Assembly: GCA_964017235.1 (NCBI GenBank)
Contig: OZ024933.1
Location: 56,650,255 to 56,714,254 of the forward strand
DNA length: 64,000 bases
Direction: 5' to 3'
From: Sabellastarte sp. h YS-2021
Lineage: Eukaryota > Annelida > Polychaeta > Sabellida > Sabellidae
Of this stretch, positions 1 to 11,826 are shown in pieces. Below the pieces are notes generated by a model that did no database searches, was not told the origin of the DNA, and saw only the letters and a program-made list of their open reading frames with translations. Within the stretch, counting starts at the first letter, position 1. Every line of letters begins with the position of its first letter. The position numbers and the translations under genes were made by a program.

Positions 1-49
1 ACAGTGTTGAAAGCGACGTAAAACCACAAATAAACAAATAAAATCCAGA
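1..49 (+). mobile_element. 3' tail of a tRNA-derived SINE (family A), cut by window edge
   Basis: The first bases match the 3' tail of the complete SINE at 21229-21460: a GTTGAAAGCRACGTAAAACC motif followed by AAATAAA-type repeats. The tRNA-like head lies outside the window. Confidence 0.75.
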
Positions 50-112
50 ATTGTGACAAAGCTGAATAACTGTTCAGGTCAATCCAGAGGTGCCTTCTGA
101 TATTCCCCAGTG

Positions 113-2260
113 AAGGTAGCACGAGTGGTAAAGCCTACCTTTCCTCTGAGTTAATCACACATATATGGTGTTGTATGTCATTTTTATTGCACTAAATTCC
201 ATACACAAGTCACAGAGAAGAATATTATTGTTTGCTATGCTTAGTAATTTTTAAAACGAGTGTCTTGGACAATATTGGACCAATTTTCCTCAAATCAAAA
301 AGAACATAACCTCTAGAAATTTGCCTTTAAATTGGTATAGATATTATATTGCTAGCTTCAATAAAAGAATCACAAAAATTATTCTAAATAGAGTTCCAGC
401 AAGATTGTGGATCGCAACAGGTGTTTGTGTTCTTCAAATATTTTTAAGAGTCACACCAGTTATTGCAATAAATATGATATAATTAATATACTATAACACA
501 ATAAAATGATATAGAGTTAGGGATATTTAAATATAGACTTCTTTATGATGTGGATTTAATTTTGTCAAAGCTCAAAGTTGTGATTTTTATGTTTCATGCA
601 ACAGCAACAGCCAGGGTCATATTATGACAGGTACTGTGCATTGTCATTTGAGGGAGTCATACCTACACAGAGGTGACAGCCTATCATTAGATGTGAAACC
701 AGCTAACCCACAAGGACATTCTATTTTGTCAAGCATAAGAAATATCTGAAGCACTAGACTATTCCCACTTAAAGGTAGCACAAGTGATAAAGCCTGCCTT
801 TCCTCTCAGTTAATCACACATATTTAGTGTTTGATGTCATTTTTATTGCATTAAATTCCATACACAAGTCACAGACAAGAATATTATTATTTGCTGTGCA
901 TAGTAATTTTTAAAGCAAGTGTCTTAGACAATATTGGACCAATTTTCCTCAACTGAAAAAGAACATAACCTCTAGAAATTTGCCTTTAAATTGGTATTAA
1001 TATTATATTGCTAGCTTCGATAAAACAATCACAAAAAATTATTTTAAACAGAGTTCCAGCAAGATTGTGGATCGCAACAGGTGTTCGTGTTCTTCAAATA
1101 TTTTTGAAAGAGTCACACCAGTTATTGTAATAAATATGATACAATTAATATACTATAACACAATAAAAACATATAGAGTAAGGGATATTTAAATATGAAC
1201 TTCTTTATTATGTGAATTTAATTTTGTCAAAGGTCAAAGCTGTTATTTTTATGTCTCATGCAACAGCAACAGCCAGGGTCATATTATGACAGGTACTGTG
1301 CATTGTCATTTGGGGGAGTCATACCTACACAGAGGTGACAGAATATCATTAGATGTCAAACCTGCTAACCCACAAGGACATTCTATTTTTTCAAGCATAA
1401 GAAATATCTGAAGCACTAAACTATTCCCACTAAAGGTAGCACAAGTGATAAAGCCTGCCTTTCCTCTCAGTTAATCACACATATTTAGTATTTGATGTCA
1501 TTTTTATTGCATTAAATTCCATACACAAGACACAGAGAAGAATATTATTATTTGCTGTGCATAGTAATTTTTAAAACAAGTGTCTTAGACAATATTGGAC
1601 CAATTTTCCTCAACTCAAAAAGAACATAACCTCTAGAAATTTGCCTTTAAATTGGTATTAATATTATATTGCTAGCTTCGATAAAACAATCACAAAAAAA
1701 TTATTTTAAACAGAGTTCCAGCAAGATTGTGGATCGCAACAGGTGTTCGTGTTCTTCAAATATTTTTGAAAGAGTCACACCAGTTATTGCAATAAATATG
1801 ATACAATTAATATACTATAACAATAAAAACATATAGGGTAAGGGATATTTAAATGTGGACTTCTTTATGATGTGGATTTAATTTTGTCAAAGGTCAAAGT
1901 TGTGATTTTTATGTCTCATGCAACAGCCAGGGTCATATTATGCATTATTATTTGGGAGAGTCATACCTACACAGAGGTGACGGCCTATCATTAGATCTCA
2001 AACCAGCTAACCCACAAGGCCTTTCTATTTTGTCAAGTATAAGAAATATCTGAAGCACTGTGGTCTAAGTTCTCTATGTGTGATATGAAAACAACTGATT
2101 CCACCACAGAACTGTGACAAAGCTGAATAACTGTTCAGGTCAATCCAAAAGTGCCTTCTGATATTCCCTAATAAAGGTAGCACGAGTGATAAAGTGTGCC
2201 TTTCATATCAGCTTATCACACCTATTTAGTGTCATATATCATTTTTATTTCATAAAGATC
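113..2260. repeat. tandem array of ~660-bp units
   Basis: Three long units and a partial fourth repeat in the same order. The marker AAGGTAGCAC recurs at about 113, 772, 1433 and 2174, giving spacings of 659, 661 and 741 bases. The units differ by scattered substitutions and small indels. A segment around 50-110 is repeated at 2107-2170, so the array is bounded by a copy of its own flank. No unit carries a credible ORF. Confidence 0.9.
598..722 (-). mobile_element. SINE family B relic inside the ~660-bp unit
   Basis: This stretch matches the minus-strand SINE at 59409-59558: AACAGCCAGGGTCATATT, then ACAGAGGTGACAGCCTAT and ATTAGATG in the same order. The same relic recurs in the next two units at about 1258-1383 and 1917-2033, so the SINE was captured before the unit was amplified. 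Confidence 0.75.
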
Positions 2261-2757
2261 CATACATAATTGACAGAGGAAAATTGTTTTAATTGAACAT
2301 TATAATTTGCATTTCCTGTTCATTGCTGTACATACTTTTAAAAGTAGTATCTTGGCTAATATATTGCCAAGCTTTTTCAAATCAAGGGAATATAACTTAG
2401 GGTACATGTCTAAAATGCTTGTTAAATTTCAGTTCTATTTTTATGACCAGGTTTCATACCCACTTCTCGGGGAGTCGTTTTCGTTGAAAAATTTTATTCA
2501 GGGTACCAGTCTAAAAAGCTTGTTCAAGCCCACCATACACGCATGTGCATTCCTATTTTCGAGATCTGTCTCTTCAAAACTTCAAATATTGCCAGAAGAC
2601 GTAAGAAAAGGGTTAAATATGAAAGAAATAATAAAATAAATATAAAATATGTCTCTTATTGATGTGTGAGAAGAAATATTTCGGAAAAATGTCGAAATCT
2701 GCATATTTAAGTAAAATCTTCTAATATCGCCCACGGCTAAAGCGATCAGTGTCAGGA
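2261..2757. other. AT-rich stretch without recognisable gene
   Basis: A 110-codon open frame at 2307-2639 resembles no family I know and has no visible domain. I treat it as chance. Confidence 0.6.
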
Positions 2758-3026
2758 AACCCCTTTAAAGAACTGCCATGTCTGCGCATATTTGCTCATT
2801 AATATTAATGAGGTAGGTCCGCTAACAGGAAATATGCTGGTAGTTTTCATCTTAAACCAGCCTTTCTATTTGTAAAATATTGTGACGAAACCCCTTTAAA
2901 GAACTGCCGTGTCTGCACATATTTGCTCATTAATATTAATGACGTAGGTCCGTTAACAGGAAATATGCTGGTAGTTTTCATCTTAAACCAGCCTTTCTAT
3001 TTGTATAATATTATCAGGAAACCCCC
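2758..3026. repeat. palindrome-cored satellite, left part
   Basis: Two ~124-bp copies begin CCCCTTTAAAGAACTGCC and contain the near-perfect palindrome CTCATTAATATTAATGAG. The array continues beyond the inserted element at 3031-4397. The unbroken copies contain TTTAAA at the point where that element is inserted. Confidence 0.85.
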
Positions 3027-3030
3027 TTAA

Positions 3031-4397
3031 GGGGCTATCAACATAACGCATTATTTTTACGGCCCGACGAAAGTGGTTTCAACACGGGAATGATGTTTTC
3101 AGGGATGTATATTTCTTAGGCTTAAAGTCACACATTATTGAGGAGAATATGTTTGTTTGTTCTGTGATATGTTGAATAAGGAAAATAAAGTTTTACAACA
3201 AAATGTCCTTGTTGTTTTAAAGTTTTATATATATACATGTAAACACCAAATAACAAAGATAAATGTGAAATAAATATGTTCTATTTCTGGACATCTAAAA
3301 CAGTGCATACCTTTCTGTTGTGACACATTTAGCATACAAAAAGAAAAGCAACAACAGTTTTTTATACAATATTCCAAAGAAAAATGTCTCACAAAAATTT
3401 TGAATGAATTACTTTTTATTTAATTTGGGTATTTATTTGCAGAGATAAAAAATAAAGAAACAGAACATTTTATGTTTTCATTTTTTCATCACTATTTCAC
3501 ATTACACTCATTTAAAATGTCAAGAAACCACTATTTAAAATTGCAAGTCATTCAAATTAATCTGTATGCGTTTGGAGGCTTGTGTATATATTTAGATCTT
3601 TATTTAGAACAGCATGGTTTATATATTGTGTCACAGTACATCAGCCTCTCCCTTCTCTCTCAACCAACTTTTATAGCCTCTCACCAGTAACTAAGGCGTA
3701 GTTATACAAAAAATACTATTTTAAATTTGGCTTCCTATGTTTTCGTGTATATATCTTTAAATAAAAACAATTTTTCCTTACATGTTATGTCTATATTTTT
3801 ATATGTAAACTACTCCATTCTCATTGAATATATGTACATCTTATGTTCCATCAGTGAGAATTATATTTCATATGGACAGATACCCTTTCAATGTAAGAAG
3901 TGCCTTGACTAATGAAAACAAAGCTTTGTAAATTATTGTTACACTTAAGAAATTTTTATCAAAATAGTATAATACTAGATAAATTTATTATATTAACAAT
4001 TAAGATAATACAAATATAGTTTCAGTGTGTATAAAAGAAATGCTTCACTGTAAGTAAGCAGAAAGGCTATATAGACACGCAGTGCATGTTTTAATAAAGT
4101 GGTTCATTTTCCGAGTGCAGGAAAAACAGGGGCACATACAGTATTAAACTTGTAAGATCTACAAGATCATTAAATATTTTTTCCAGGGGGAAATTTGCAA
4201 ATAAATAAGAAGTCAAGAGCAATGTTTACAAAACCTAGTACTGTACGTATGCAATGATCTTTTTTCAACGGCTGAAAGAAAATGACGTAAATATCTCTCG
4301 TAAATAATAGTCCGTGCATAGCAACAGTGACTCTGTCTGCTACACCGTCTGGTGGGCGTTACGTAAACAATTTTTTTGTACTTACGTTGATAGCCCC
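3031..4397. mobile_element. non-autonomous piggyBac-like element with TTAA target duplication
   Basis: The ends are GGGGCTATCAAC and its exact complement GTTGATAGCCCC, each bordered by TTAA (3027-3030 and 4398-4401). TTAA target sites with short inverted ends are the hallmark of the piggyBac superfamily. The host satellite reads CCCCTTTAAAGAAC in unoccupied copies, so an empty site exists nearby. The 1,367 internal bases hold only short ORFs (for example 3472-3690 and 3727-3912) with no transposase likeness, so the element would depend on a transposase encoded elsewhere. A 298-bp relative lies at 30724-31021. Confidence 0.85.
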
Positions 4398-4401
4398 TTA
4401 A

Positions 4402-6250
4402 AGAACTGCCATGCCGTGACCGCGCATATTTGCTCATTAATATTAATGAGGCAAGTCCATGAACAGGAAATATGGATATATACGGCAGCTCGTAACCAAC
4501 AACTCGTACCCACAACTCGTACACAAATGCAGGAAAATCCACTCGCACACAAACGCAGGAAAATCCACTCATACACAAAGGGAGGAAAATCCATGGACGT
4601 CTGTTTCCTTACGTTTTTTTTTTTTAATTTTATAATACTTCTAGGAAGTCCTCTGGCAATATTCCATGACCTCACATTTTCTAATTTGCATATTTTATTT
4701 TATAATATTGCTAGGCAACCCCCACGGAAATATGAGAATATGAAGTATATGATCTCTAACTGAATAGACGTTTTTGCATAAAATACTATTTGCAGCGAAT
4801 CTTCCAAATATCTACTAATATCTTCCAATATTGACCGTGTACCTTCCTGACCGCGTATTCTCCAGATACCCAGTACAAGTATGTTATAAATTTCAAAGAA
4901 AAACTGGTTTAAGATTAAATACCAGTGAACTTCCTGTCCACGGACGCGCCTCATTAGTATTAATAACAAAATATGAGGTCCAGAATTTCTGGAATAAATA
5001 GAAAAAAAGCTGGTTTATGATTAACTGCCAGTGAACTTCCAGTGCACGGACCTGCCTCATTAATATTACTGAGATAATATGGCCTAATCGAATTTCTTGT
5101 ATGGGGGTTTACTACTGTACTTTTAAGTTCACGCCAAGAGTTTTGTTTATCATAATCCAGCAGTATATCATAATTTTAAAGCAAAGCTTCTGTTATAAAA
5201 TATTGTCAGGAAACCCCCTCAAAGAACTGCCATGACCTTATATTTGCTCATTAATATTAATTAGGCAGGTACTGGTACTTTTCCTCTAAAAGCAGCATAT
5301 CAATTTCTAAAGTATTATTAACCATGAATCTGTAATATATTTACCGCGAATCTTCCAAATATTTACTGCAAATCTTCCAATATTGACCGCGTATATTCCA
5401 GATACCCAGTACTAGTATATTATAAATTTCAAAGAAAAACTGGTTTAAGATTAAATATCAGTGAACTTCCTGTCCACAGAATTGCCTCATTAATATTAAT
5501 GATGAAATATGAGGTCCAGAATTTCTTAAATAAATAGAAAAAAAGGGCTGGTTTATGATTAAATACCAGTGAACTTCCTGTCCACGGACCTGCCTCATTA
5601 ATATTAATGAGGAAATATGACCTGATCAAATTTCTTGGACGAGGGTTTAGTACTGTACTGTAAGTTCACGTCTAGAGTTTTGTTTATCGGTATACAGAAG
5701 TATTTGATAAATTTCAAAGAAAAGCTGGTGTAAGATTAAATACCAGTACACTTCCTGTCCATGGACCTGCCTCATTAACATTAATGAGGAAATATGAGAT
5801 CACAGAATTTCTCGAAGAAATAGAAAAAAAGGCTGGTTTATGATTAAATACCAGTGAACTTCCGGTGCACAGACCTGCCTCATTAATATTAATGAGGAAA
5901 TATTACCTAATCGGATTTCTTGGATGGGGGTTTACTACTGTACTGTAAGTTCACGCCAAGAGTTTTGTTTATCATAATCCAGCAGTGTTTCATAGATTTT
6001 AAAGAATAGCTGGTTTAAGATTAAATACCAGTGCACTTCCTGTCCACGGGCCTGCCTCATTAATATTAAAGAGGAAATATGAGGTCACAGAATTTCTTTG
6101 ATAAATAAATAAAAGGCTGGATTACAATTAAATACCAGTGAACTTCCTGTCTATGGACCTGCCTCATTAATATTAATAAGGAAATATGACTTAGTTGAAT
6201 TTCTTGGATGGGGGTTTACTACTGTACTGTAACTTCATGCCAAGAGTTTT
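4402..6250. repeat. palindrome-cored higher-order satellite, right part
   Basis: At least nine further copies of the CTCATTAATATTAATGAG palindrome occur, many degenerate, most preceded by an AACTTCCTGTCCACGGACC-type motif. From about 5486 the spacing alternates between ~107 and ~177 bases, giving a ~284-bp higher-order unit with two palindromes. Several short ORFs here (4213-4763, 4700-4969, 5429-5629) are translations of the repeat and are not genes. Confidence 0.85.
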
Positions 6251-6594
6251 GTTTATTGGTTTCCATATGCTTTGACCTTCAAAACATTTTCAACATTGGT
6301 CCACTGTTGGAAATACACTGGTTAAGATTCTTATTTATTTATAATAAAAATATTTTCTAAAATGGTTAAAAAGTGAGTTAAAAATTGTGAGCTCGCTGAA
6401 ATCACTGAAAATATATAATGATGATTAAATTTTGACAAAGTTTCCCAAAATCCCCAATTACTGCTCACTGACATCTTGAACAAAAATCCACTGTTGGCCC
6501 AAGGGTGGCCCTCTGTTAGCAAATTCTAGAGTGTGAAGACTGCTTGGAAAGCCACCGTTGGTCCAACCGTAGGAAACTGGTGAACATGCAACCA
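6251..6594. other. stretch without recognisable gene
   Basis: Only a twice-seen GTTGGTCCA-type motif is visible. There is no gene-like ORF; the one at 6331-6522 is unsupported. Confidence 0.5.
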
Positions 6595-7863
6595 ATAGCC
6601 GCCAGTAATTGCTATGTTATAGCTGACCCAAAAGTAGCTGAATAACATATTATACAACATTTTCTGAATGTAATAGTTTTCAAGTTACAAGTGAACTACT
6701 ATGTCCTTGGGCCTTGAAAGCTATCGCATTTGGAAAATTTTATTTAAATGTATTATTCGCTAACTTATGGGTCAGCTATAACATAATGAAATTGCAGACC
6801 TTATCTGCCACTGTGGCCTAGCGGGTAACACACTTGTCTAGGAACTCAGAGGACGTGTGTTCAAACCCAGGTACAGGCAGATACATAGTGGCTTGGATGA
6901 CCACTTAAAATAGCGGTCCTCTGCCATTGGATCCTATCCCCAGTGGCAGACTAAAGAACCTCAAGGACGTTGATAAATGGTCATCCTTGAGCCTCTATCT
7001 TCCAGTTAGGGGAATGTCAGTTCCTTGTGAGTTGGGACTGTACCTGTACAGTCGCATGGGTTAAATAGCGCTTTGAGTCCTGTAGTATATGGAGATATTG
7101 CACTGAGTATAAATAAAATTACAATTACAATAATAGACCTGTAGCTCATTGCATAGCTAAGCAAAACTACTTTCAGGTTCTCACTGTCAAGTAAATCAGT
7201 TGTAACTTCAAAACTATGCAATTCAGAGTATTTGTCTAAATATGTTATTCCCCTACCTTTGGGTCAGCTATAACACAGAGAAATTGTACACCTGTCGCTC
7301 ATTGCATAGCTGAGCAATAGCTACTTTAAGGTTCTTACTGTTGACTAAATCAGTTGTTCACTTGAAAACTCTTTCATTTACAGTATTTCTTTAAATATGT
7401 TATGCATCTTTTTTTGTGTGAGCTATATCGTATTAAAATTGCAGCCCTATTACTGATTGCTTAGCTGAGCAAAAGCTACTTTGACTTGTGCCTCATTGCA
7501 TGACTGAGTAATAGCTACTTTGATAAACCTGTCGAGTAAATCAGTTATAGCTTGAAATCTATTACATTTAGAATATTTTGTTTAAGTAAATTATTCACCT
7601 ACTTTTGAGTAAGCTACAACATAGAAAAATACCAAATCTGTAGCTTATTTCATAGCTGAGCAATAGCTATTTTGAGGTTCTCATTATTGAGTAAATCAGT
7701 TGTAACTTGAAATTTATTGGTTTACAGTATTTGTTTAAATATGTTGTACACCCACTTTTGGGTTAACTGTAACATACTGAAGTTACAGACCTATAGCTCA
7801 TGGCATAGCTGAGTAATAGCTACTTTGAGGTTATCACTGTTGAGTAAATCACTTATTGTTTTC
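6595..7863 (+). repeat. ~160-bp tandem repeat array, interrupted by a SINE
   Basis: Monomers carry GTAGCTCATTGCATAGCTGA, then GTAAATCAGTTGTAACTTGAAA, then GGGTCAGCTATAACA. The last motif recurs at about 6770, 7261, 7420, 7605 and 7759, which gives 154-185 bases per unit once the SINE is discounted. The left end (6605-6680) is an inverted partial unit. A degraded pair of units recurs at 61440-61665. Confidence 0.8.
6801..7133 (+). mobile_element. tRNA-derived SINE (family C)
   Basis: A tRNA-like head has an A box (TGGCCTAGCGGG) and a B box (GTTCAAACCC) about 50 bases apart. The body is followed by a GCGCTTTGAG tail and AT-rich terminal repeats. Comparison with neighbouring ~160-bp units shows the SINE interrupting a monomer after the ATTGCAGACC motif. 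Confidence 0.8.
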
Positions 7864-8395
7864 ACCCATAGTGTCCAGATGGGAGGGCGGGTGGCGGGAG
7901 TAAGTTTGTCTGGGCTGTATCTCAGAAACCGCCAGGTGTAGGAAGTTGATACTTGGTAGGGACACTTGTAGGTGTGCAACATCATGGCCTGACCTTCCTT
8001 TGACCTTGCCATAGTGACCTTGAGTTTCGAAATCTTGTCTGGGCTATATCTTGGAAACGTAAGGTGTAGGAAGTTGATACTTTGTAGGGGAATTGGTTAG
8101 GGGGTGTAGGTGTGCAACGTCATAGTGTGATCTGAATTTGACCTTGCTGTAGTGACCTTGACCTATAAAATCTTGTCCGGACTATATCTCGGAAACTGTA
8201 AGGTTTAGGAAGTTGATACTTGGTAGGCAGATTGCTTCGGGTGTGTAGGAATGCAACGTCATGGTCTGACCTTGATTTGACCTTTCTGTAGTGACCTTGA
8301 CCTATAAAATCTTGTCCGGGCTATATCTCAGAAACCGTAAGATGTAGGAAGTTTATACTTGGTAGGGACATTGGTTTTATGCACAACCACTCTCT
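7864..8395 (+). repeat. ~135-bp tandem repeat rich in TGACCT motifs
   Basis: The motif GTCYGGRCTATATCTCGGAAAC recurs at about 7907, 8036, 8173 and 8315, each followed by GTAGGAAGTTGATACTTGGTAGG and TGACCTTG runs. It begins with a CACCCATRGTGTCCAGATGG flank. The same repeat occurs in reverse orientation at 21480-22050 and 23990-24560 with the same flank. Confidence 0.85.
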
Positions 8396-9023
8396 GTAAA
8401 CCTTTCACACATGAAACACACATTAAGCCATTCCACTCTGCCAAACCCTAGATATGTGACCGATTCATTCGGTCACTGATTGCTTGTTTATATTTAATGT
8501 AATAAATAGATAAAATGCTTTATGGTGCATAACGTTGTCAGTTGTGACTTTGAATATAAGAAATCTACAATCGCGTAAAATCCCATAGGAGGTAATCTAC
8601 ATTTTAATGCAATTAACTGGTTCAACAATATTGGCATTGACTAGTGCTTTGGTAACCTAATAATTGGTTAGTACGGTTAACCATTTCAGCTTTAGTGGGT
8701 AGGGCCTAACCAAAGCAAGAAGTGAGTAACTCACAGGAATCCCTCTCATTTTTCAGGAAAATACAGGTTAAAACTATAGAAAAATATTTAAAAAGTAGGA
8801 TTTTATAGGTTTTTCTGTCAGACAGAATATAGGTATTATAGTTTCCATGGCATTCCATTGATTTATAAAGATACATGAACTACTGGATCTTTAAGATATC
8901 TTGAGACTTGTTGAAGATGATAAATCAGGAAGTACCCAAACCATGTTCAGAGTCATTTCCATGAGCCAAAGACAGTGAAAGTTTAACAACATGCAGACAG
9001 GTGAAAATACATCTGATGTCCTC
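8396..9023. other. unique AT-rich stretch
   Basis: No gene is seen. A short hairpin, GTGACCGA with CGGTCAC, lies at about 8456-8476. Confidence 0.5.
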
Positions 9024-9192
9024 GGCCCGTATTCACTAACATTCTTATTCTTAGAATAAGAATTTTTCTTAGAATTAGAAAGTTTTCTTATCTAAGAATT
9101 TTCTTATCCTTAGAAAAAAATTGTATTCACAAAGCAATTCTTAGTTAATAATTATTTCTAAGAATAAGAATTTTCTTAAGAATAGTAAACAG
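9024..9192 (+). repeat. foldback repeat, left copy (TTCTTAGAATAAGAA family)
   Basis: It starts GGCCCGTATTCACTAACATTC and consists of nested TTCTTAGAATAAGAA-like inverted repeats. A nearly identical copy in reverse orientation ends at 18146. The two copies face each other across the DIRS element and the solo LTR. Confidence 0.85.
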
Positions 9193-9490
9193 GGTGCATT
9201 ATAAAACCCGAATCGGAATTGGAATCGGAATTTTTTCCGGAACAGCACCTCTTACCGCACCTCCATGCTGATTGGCACTTGGAAGTATGGGGGTGGGGCT
9301 TAAATCCTTCACATCTTTCATAAACCCTGAGTATAGCAGCCTATTTTAGGGTAATGTTATTAGGAATTTTAGAGTTTTACATTATTCCATCTCATTTGAG
9401 AATATCAAATATATGTCATAAATGATAAAGTTTTTACAATAACATTCCCTACTTTCAAATGTAGTCACTCCTTTAAAGGTGAAATATTGT
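9193..9490. other. flank between foldback repeat and DIRS element
   Basis: No gene is present. A TTATAAAACCCGAATCGG-like segment has a diverged inverted relative near 34640-34710. Confidence 0.5.
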
Positions 9491-9678
9491 TTTTATTGCG
9501 TTAATACATCCTATCCAATGGACAATTGCTTTACCGGTCGGCGCGACCGGTCCCGCCAAACGTCAGAAAAAGACGTCCTGTATATACTACCGGCAGGACC
9601 GGTCACAGAGTGTGCATTCGCCAGGTGGCGCATCGTACTACATTTCCTGTTTACCTCTTGACGTCATAGCATCTTTTT
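9491..9678 (+). repeat. DIRS left inverted terminal repeat
   Basis: About 165 bases from CTATCCAATGGACAATTG to the ATCTTTTT near 9678 match the complement of 15513-15702 with few differences. The outermost ~20 bases differ from the right end, as expected for DIRS elements, in which each end is templated by a different half of the internal complementary region. Confidence 0.93.
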
Positions 9679-9804
9679 CGTTTGGCGCGAAAGAGTGTGC
9701 AGAAGAATTTCTTCAGCGATGCGTTTTTGAAGTTTTACAACGAACTCTTCCAAGTTTCATGTTTTTTATTAGTACGGAGTAATTCTACTACCTTACTGAT
9801 CATT

Positions 9805-11820
9805 ATGTCGTCTCCTGGACAGAAGCGAGGTTCTTGCGGGCACATTATGGCCCTTTTCGACAACCATAAGAAATGCGCGCATTGTCGTGACAAGGGGGTG
9901 GGAGACGACCCCTGTGTCAAGAAGCTGGATTGCCAGATCTGTAAGTCTTTTACACCTGCGCAGATCCACCAGTTAGCAACTCCGACCTACAAGGAAAGGA
10001 AAGAACGCTCTGAGCAGAAGAAGACTGAAGGCAATGCAAGCACGACCCCCACTCTAGTGGACCCTTCAGAAGTTACACTGTTGGGATGGGTTAGCTGTGA
10101 CAAGTCTCTCTGTTGATTCTACCCCAAAGAAGAAGCGTTCTGATGGCTCCCCAAGGTCTAGTAAACGGAAACATAGCAGCAAACCTACTTCAGACGACCT
10201 CAAGCTCCTTGATGACAAGTGGAGTGAGAGATTTTCACGTCTAGAAGCTATGCTGGTAAACCAATCCTTTGCTGTTCCAGTGAGACCGGTGACCTCTGCC
10301 TCTGTGGTGCCCAGAGAACACCCTTTCTTTGATCCGGGTGCTTCTTCTAGTGTTATGTCTTCTGAGGGCACTGGTGACGTTGCTACGCAGTTGACGGCTA
10401 TCCAACCTCCGCTGGGGGTTCCCGGTACAGAAGCTGGGAGAGATGGAGTTGAGAGTGCTACCCACCCTGTTCAGGGCCCCGGTACCTCTGAAGTGTTAGC
10501 CACCCAACCTTTACTGGTTCCCGGTGCAGGGACGGCCACCCAGCCTGCACAGGCTCCTGGTGCGGGTCCTGAGGTTCTGCCTGCCAGTGCTGAAACTACG
10601 CTGCATAACCAGTTGCCTCCCATTGGCCAGAACTCTCAGGTTGCTAGGGAATATGATAGTGAGGCTGAGTTGGATGGGGAACCGGCATCACTGGCTAGTA
10701 TTCACTGCCAGGGTGATTTACCGGACACAGCTACAGATCAGGACCTCTCTGAAGATGCCAATTACAGGGAAACTATTAGAGGGGTGAGAAGTTTCATGAA
10801 CTGGTATCACATCCCGGATTAAGACAACTCAGCTGCCTCTATGGATGATAACCCCTTTGCCGGTTCCAGAGTGAAGACTACCGGTAAAGTGTCAGTTAAA
10901 TTGCCGGTTGATGAATGGCTCTGCAAACAACTGGAGAAACTGAATGTAACTATTGCTGAAGGTTATCCTTCTAGAAATTCTGAAACCAGTGGACTGCTAC
11001 GTGACCAGTTCGTAAAGACTCCTCGCTTTTCAAAGTGGTATGATATGCAAGCAGTTAAGAAGGGAGACGCGTCTACCCAGGCTGTATCACACTGGTCTCC
11101 GGAGCCGGCAAATCTGAACAGTATGTTCTCTAGGGTCGCAAGAAGAAGTTTACCTTCTGCTCCAGCTTCCCGTACGTTCAGCCAGGATACCCTTAGAAGG
11201 TGGAAGAAGGCGTTCAGGGAGCAATCCGTGATGTGTAATCACGCTGCTGGTTTATCTAGATGCCTTACTAAAGTGCAGGATTCAATGGTTACGCAGCTGA
11301 AGTCTCTCCGGTCAGATTCATCAAAGGGCAAGAGTGCTGAAAGAACGCAGCTGGCTGTTGAAGAGCTTGAATATCTGGTGACCTTTAACAGGTCAATTTC
11401 CCAAGCTATGCAGCGCACCATGCAGGATCTCTCAGAGGGAGTGTTCATCAGCATGGCCAACCTCACTCTGGCACGTCGGGATAGCTATCTGGAGTTTATG
11501 GTGGAGTTGAACCTGATACCTTAACTGCATTACGCACTTCTCCAGTACATCTACTCTCATTATTCCCAGACACCTTGGTCAAGCCAGAAGATGAGATTTG
11601 ACGTAGTGAGGAGAGGCGTTCTATGGGTAACACACAGAGGAAACCTGGACGTTTTCATCTGTACGTTCCCTCCAACACTAGACCTTCACACCAGCCAGAC
11701 CGGAAGCCCACTACACCGGCTTGGAAACAAATCAGAGACCGGCAAACTGGTCAGAAAGGTGGAGGTAAAGCCTCAAACTTCAACCAAAAGCCAGCCAAAG
11801 GGTTTAAGAAGCATAAATGA
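9805..11820 (+). pseudogene. DIRS ORF1, gag-like protein (broken)
   Basis: The ATG at 9805 opens a frame with an N-terminal Cys/His cluster (HKKCAHCRDKG, then DCQICKSF), followed by a Lys/Arg-rich patch and a long Pro/Gly/Thr-rich region. The C-terminal half (DNPF..., VSVKLPVDEWLCKQLEKL) is alpha-helical in character. This is the position and style of the gag-like nucleic-acid-binding ORF of DIRS elements. Breaks: the frame changes by one base somewhere in 10058-10117, an in-frame TAA lies at 10820-10822, the frame changes back at about 11495-11515, and a TGA lies at 11599-11601. The basic tail (KPAKGFKKHK) ends at TGA 11818-11820. Similarity continues across every break, so these look like mutations within one ORF, not gene boundaries. 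Confidence 0.85.
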
Positions 11821-11826
11821 CAATTA
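11818..11826 (+). promoter_or_regulatory. possible leaky stop: TGA followed by CAATTA
   Basis: The gag stop TGA is directly followed by CAA TTA, which fits the CARYYA context known to promote stop-codon readthrough in plant RNA viruses such as tobacco mosaic virus. Downstream, the same frame stays open for 586 codons and begins with a Cys-rich segment. That readthrough is used here is inference. Confidence 0.35.

Noticed and set aside
4213..4969. Cluster of overlapping ORFs of 89-149 codons on both strands
   Set aside because: They run through satellite monomers and low-complexity T runs, and no domain is visible.
6801..6880. A tRNA gene
   Set aside because: Same reason: it is a SINE head followed by a SINE body and tail.
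7864..8395. CRISPR array
   Set aside because: Repeats are contiguous and ~135 bp, with no unique spacers, in a eukaryotic setting.
10820..10840. A true boundary between two gag ORFs
   Set aside because: The same frame resumes directly after the TAA with fitting sequence, so this is more likely a nonsense mutation.
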